NCBI GenBank assembly: GCA_038503035.1
Contig: JAVSML010000044.1
Location: 248,001 to 312,000, forward strand
Length of the DNA: 64,000 nt
Reading direction: 5' to 3'
From: Crocodylus rhombifer
Taxonomy: Eukaryota; Chordata; Crocodylia; Crocodylidae
The notes under the pieces were generated by a model. The model saw nothing but the letters and a program-made list of their open reading frames with translations, was not told the DNA's origin and did not search any database. Each line of letters begins with the position of its first letter. The first letter of the stretch is position 1. A program made the translations under genes and the position numbers. Below, piece by piece: positions 62,029-64,000 of this stretch.

Positions 62029-62952
62029 TGATTTTTGTTCCCTCTGCTTTCACACTTACAGTCCTATTAAAAAATATTTAGTTTGCCGGATGGCTTATCT
62101 TGGAACAGCAGGGTCCCTGTCTGCATGAAGGGAGGCTTAGGTCTGTCCTGGTGTAACCTTGAGCCTCTTGTTTGCTGGGGCAATTACAGATGCTAGGTGC
62201 ACCCAAGACATGACAGCAGAGGTCACGTTCCCTGCCTGAAAAATCAAAGATGTGTCTTGCCTTTCACCCACTGGGTTCATCTTGCTGATATACGAGATGA
62301 GGCTGGGGATTATGTAGGCCAGGGGGAGGAGAAGATGTTTGGAAGGAAACAGAATGGACAGAAAATACACATGGCTCCACATTAAATAGTTTTAAAATAT
62401 TTGTTTTGAGGGGATAAGGGACAAAGTTTTTCACTGGGATAAGCAAGATAGCAAAGTGGCATATTTAAAAGGTTAATATTTTTTTTTATGGGAAGAAGGT
62501 GGGGGTAAATATAGTGCTGTCACACTGAAATGAAGAGATTTGCTTGTATTATAAGCCACCTCTTTTTGTGCCAGAACTAGCAGGGACTGTGTGTTTCTGT
62601 ATTTGAAGTTAAACCAGGTAAATTTATGACTTCTTCAGTCGGATTATGTAAAACCTGCATAAACACCACACATGATTTCTGTGTTTTGGGAAAAAGTATG
62701 CTTTGGAGTTTATTTCTTCTGTGATTGTGTGTGTGGAGTTGTCACAGTGAGCTGTGAAGAAGCAAATGCTCAGAAGTAACAAATCAGTCACCTGCTGATG
62801 TGGACTGGGAAAGGTAGAAACATACTGTAGAAAAAGTAGAAACAGTTGTTGATTATTTAATGACAGCTGTAATGATTGTGTCTGATCTCCTTCAATGTAT
62901 GCTGTAGCACATCTTTTGCCAAGTGTATATGAGTAATTATATATACAAATTT

Positions 62953-63000
62953 TGTGTGTGTGTATTTGTATATATATATATGTGTGTGTGTGTATATATA
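62953..63000. repeat. Compound (GT)n/(AT)n microsatellite
   Basis: Alternating gtgtgtgtgta, tatatatatatgtgtgtg and tgtatatata tracts are seen directly. Likely length-polymorphic. Confidence 0.9.
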
Positions 63001-63027
63001 GGCTTTAGTCAAATCCTGCCCTTATTT

Positions 63028-63058
<31 letters not shown>

Positions 63059-63060
63059 AC
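63028..63060. repeat. (AAAAC)n microsatellite
   Basis: About five aaaac units in tandem, ending in caaaaaacaataaaaact. It could be the remnant A-rich tail of an old retroelement, but none is recognised upstream. Confidence 0.85.
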
Positions 63061-64000
63061 AATAAAAACTGCAGTTTTCTCCAGTAAGAGGCCATAAATC
63101 TATAAACCCCATGCACCGTGTTTAGGCTGTTACAGTGCAATGCAACAAGAATATGACCGAGGTGTTCAGGACTACTGATTTCTATAAGTACCTAGATCTC
63201 TCAGGCTGTCATGCTTTAAACTGTCATATGAAAGGTAGCTGCACTACAGCAAAAATGCAAGTGTTAGCTCCCTGTGGATAGAACTAAGATGACTCTGCTA
63301 GGGTACAGTACTCCTCACTGAGTATTTGTATGTCTCATCTTCCTGGTTCACAGGTTTCTGCACTCATCTACATAAAATGAACAAAAAAATGGAAACAGGG
63401 TGAATGATCCTTTCTTTTTACCCATGTGCAGAATGAATAACCCGAGCACAAATATTGCACCTCTTAGAAGTCTGTCTGGCCCTTATTTTCTCACTGTTGC
63501 TGTCCAACACTTGCTCCACTAGCACCTTCTTTCCCTTGCCTTTCCAAATATGAAACTGGCAGCTCTTTATCCCAAACCCCTAGCTTGCTCCCCTGTGCAG
63601 CAGACACGGATCTAGTTGTGATCTGTGCCCTACTACCAAGGAATACAGCTATATGGCATACTGAGAAACCTGGGCAGCACAGAATTGGAGGACAAACCTA
63701 TGGAGAGAATTATGATTTCTAATGAGATGCTTCATGGTGCTCTCGGTGCTGAGACTTTCAATAGTCTGCGTGAACTTAGTGGCGATGCAGAAGGTTTGGA
63801 CTGCCTGCTGCTGTCTGTCTGGCATGTTGCATTTTGCTTCATGTTTATATGCACAGATGAGCGTTTCTCCTCTCCTTTCTTTGCAGAATCACAAGCGACT
63901 AGTAGTGGCTCTGGCTTCAAGTGGGAATTAAGAAGGTGCTTTTCTGTCAAAGTAAATATACCTATCACTTAGCCCCCCTGGTATTTAAGAAGGGCAGCTG

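Noticed and set aside
63625..63972. Open frame with a ctttgcag acceptor-like site at about 63887, possibly the next DCC exon
   Set aside because: The encoded ESQATSSGSG text does not match DCC after Ig4, the frame stops soon, and no suitable donor in phase was seen.

Overview
This is vertebrate nuclear DNA: AT-rich, gene-poor and full of old interspersed repeats. The repeat mix is CR1 LINEs, hAT-like and pogo-like DNA transposons, and MIR/CORE-type SINEs, with no L1 or Alu-like sequence. That mix suggests a non-avian sauropsid, most likely a crocodilian and next a turtle. This is an inference from repeat content, not a species identification.

The only protein-coding sequence I can support is two plus-strand exons near the right end, at 59099-59253 and 61834-61954. 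Together they encode one complete immunoglobulin I-set domain that closely matches my recollection of the fourth Ig domain of DCC, the netrin-1 receptor. The domain is entered and left in phase 1 and is split internally by a phase-0 intron of 2,580 bp. Everything left of 59099 is then most simply more than 59 kb of one DCC intron, and everything right of 61954 is the start of the next. This fits the very large introns known for DCC. No other DCC exon was recognised.

Layout. 1-640: GC-rich start, a 31-bp palindrome and a possible DNA-transposon remnant. 640-10 kb: mostly unique AT-rich intron with a possible LTR (7.2-7.8 kb) and a MIR SINE (9.1 kb). 10.1-12.1 kb: antisense CR1 of about 2 kb carrying a 189-bp insertion. 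12.3-25 kb: intron with a DNA-transposon family present twice in opposite orientation (16.5 and 22.5 kb) and foldback repeats (21.2 and 24.1 kb). 26.3-36.9 kb: the most repeat-dense part, with a hAT-like element nested in another hAT-like element, two CR1 fragments, a SINE-like cluster, a hAT-like element with a CR1 inside it, a possible LTR, a GC-rich block, and the best-preserved CR1 reverse-transcriptase tail. 37-52 kb: intron with a 10-base assembly gap, a possible LTR, small DNA elements and a CR1 3' end. 52.9-55.2 kb: a broken pogo/Tigger-like transposon. 55.3-59.1 kb: LTR, CR1 and MIR fragments, then the first DCC exon. 59.25-64 kb: introns holding a strong foldback hairpin and microsatellites.

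There is no operon-like or multi-gene system here. The most informative content is the DCC Ig domain and the repeat insertion history, which can be read from target-site duplications. I found no convincing new biological system; the best candidates for a second look are the structured intronic hairpin at 60.1 kb and the small unclassified repeat families.
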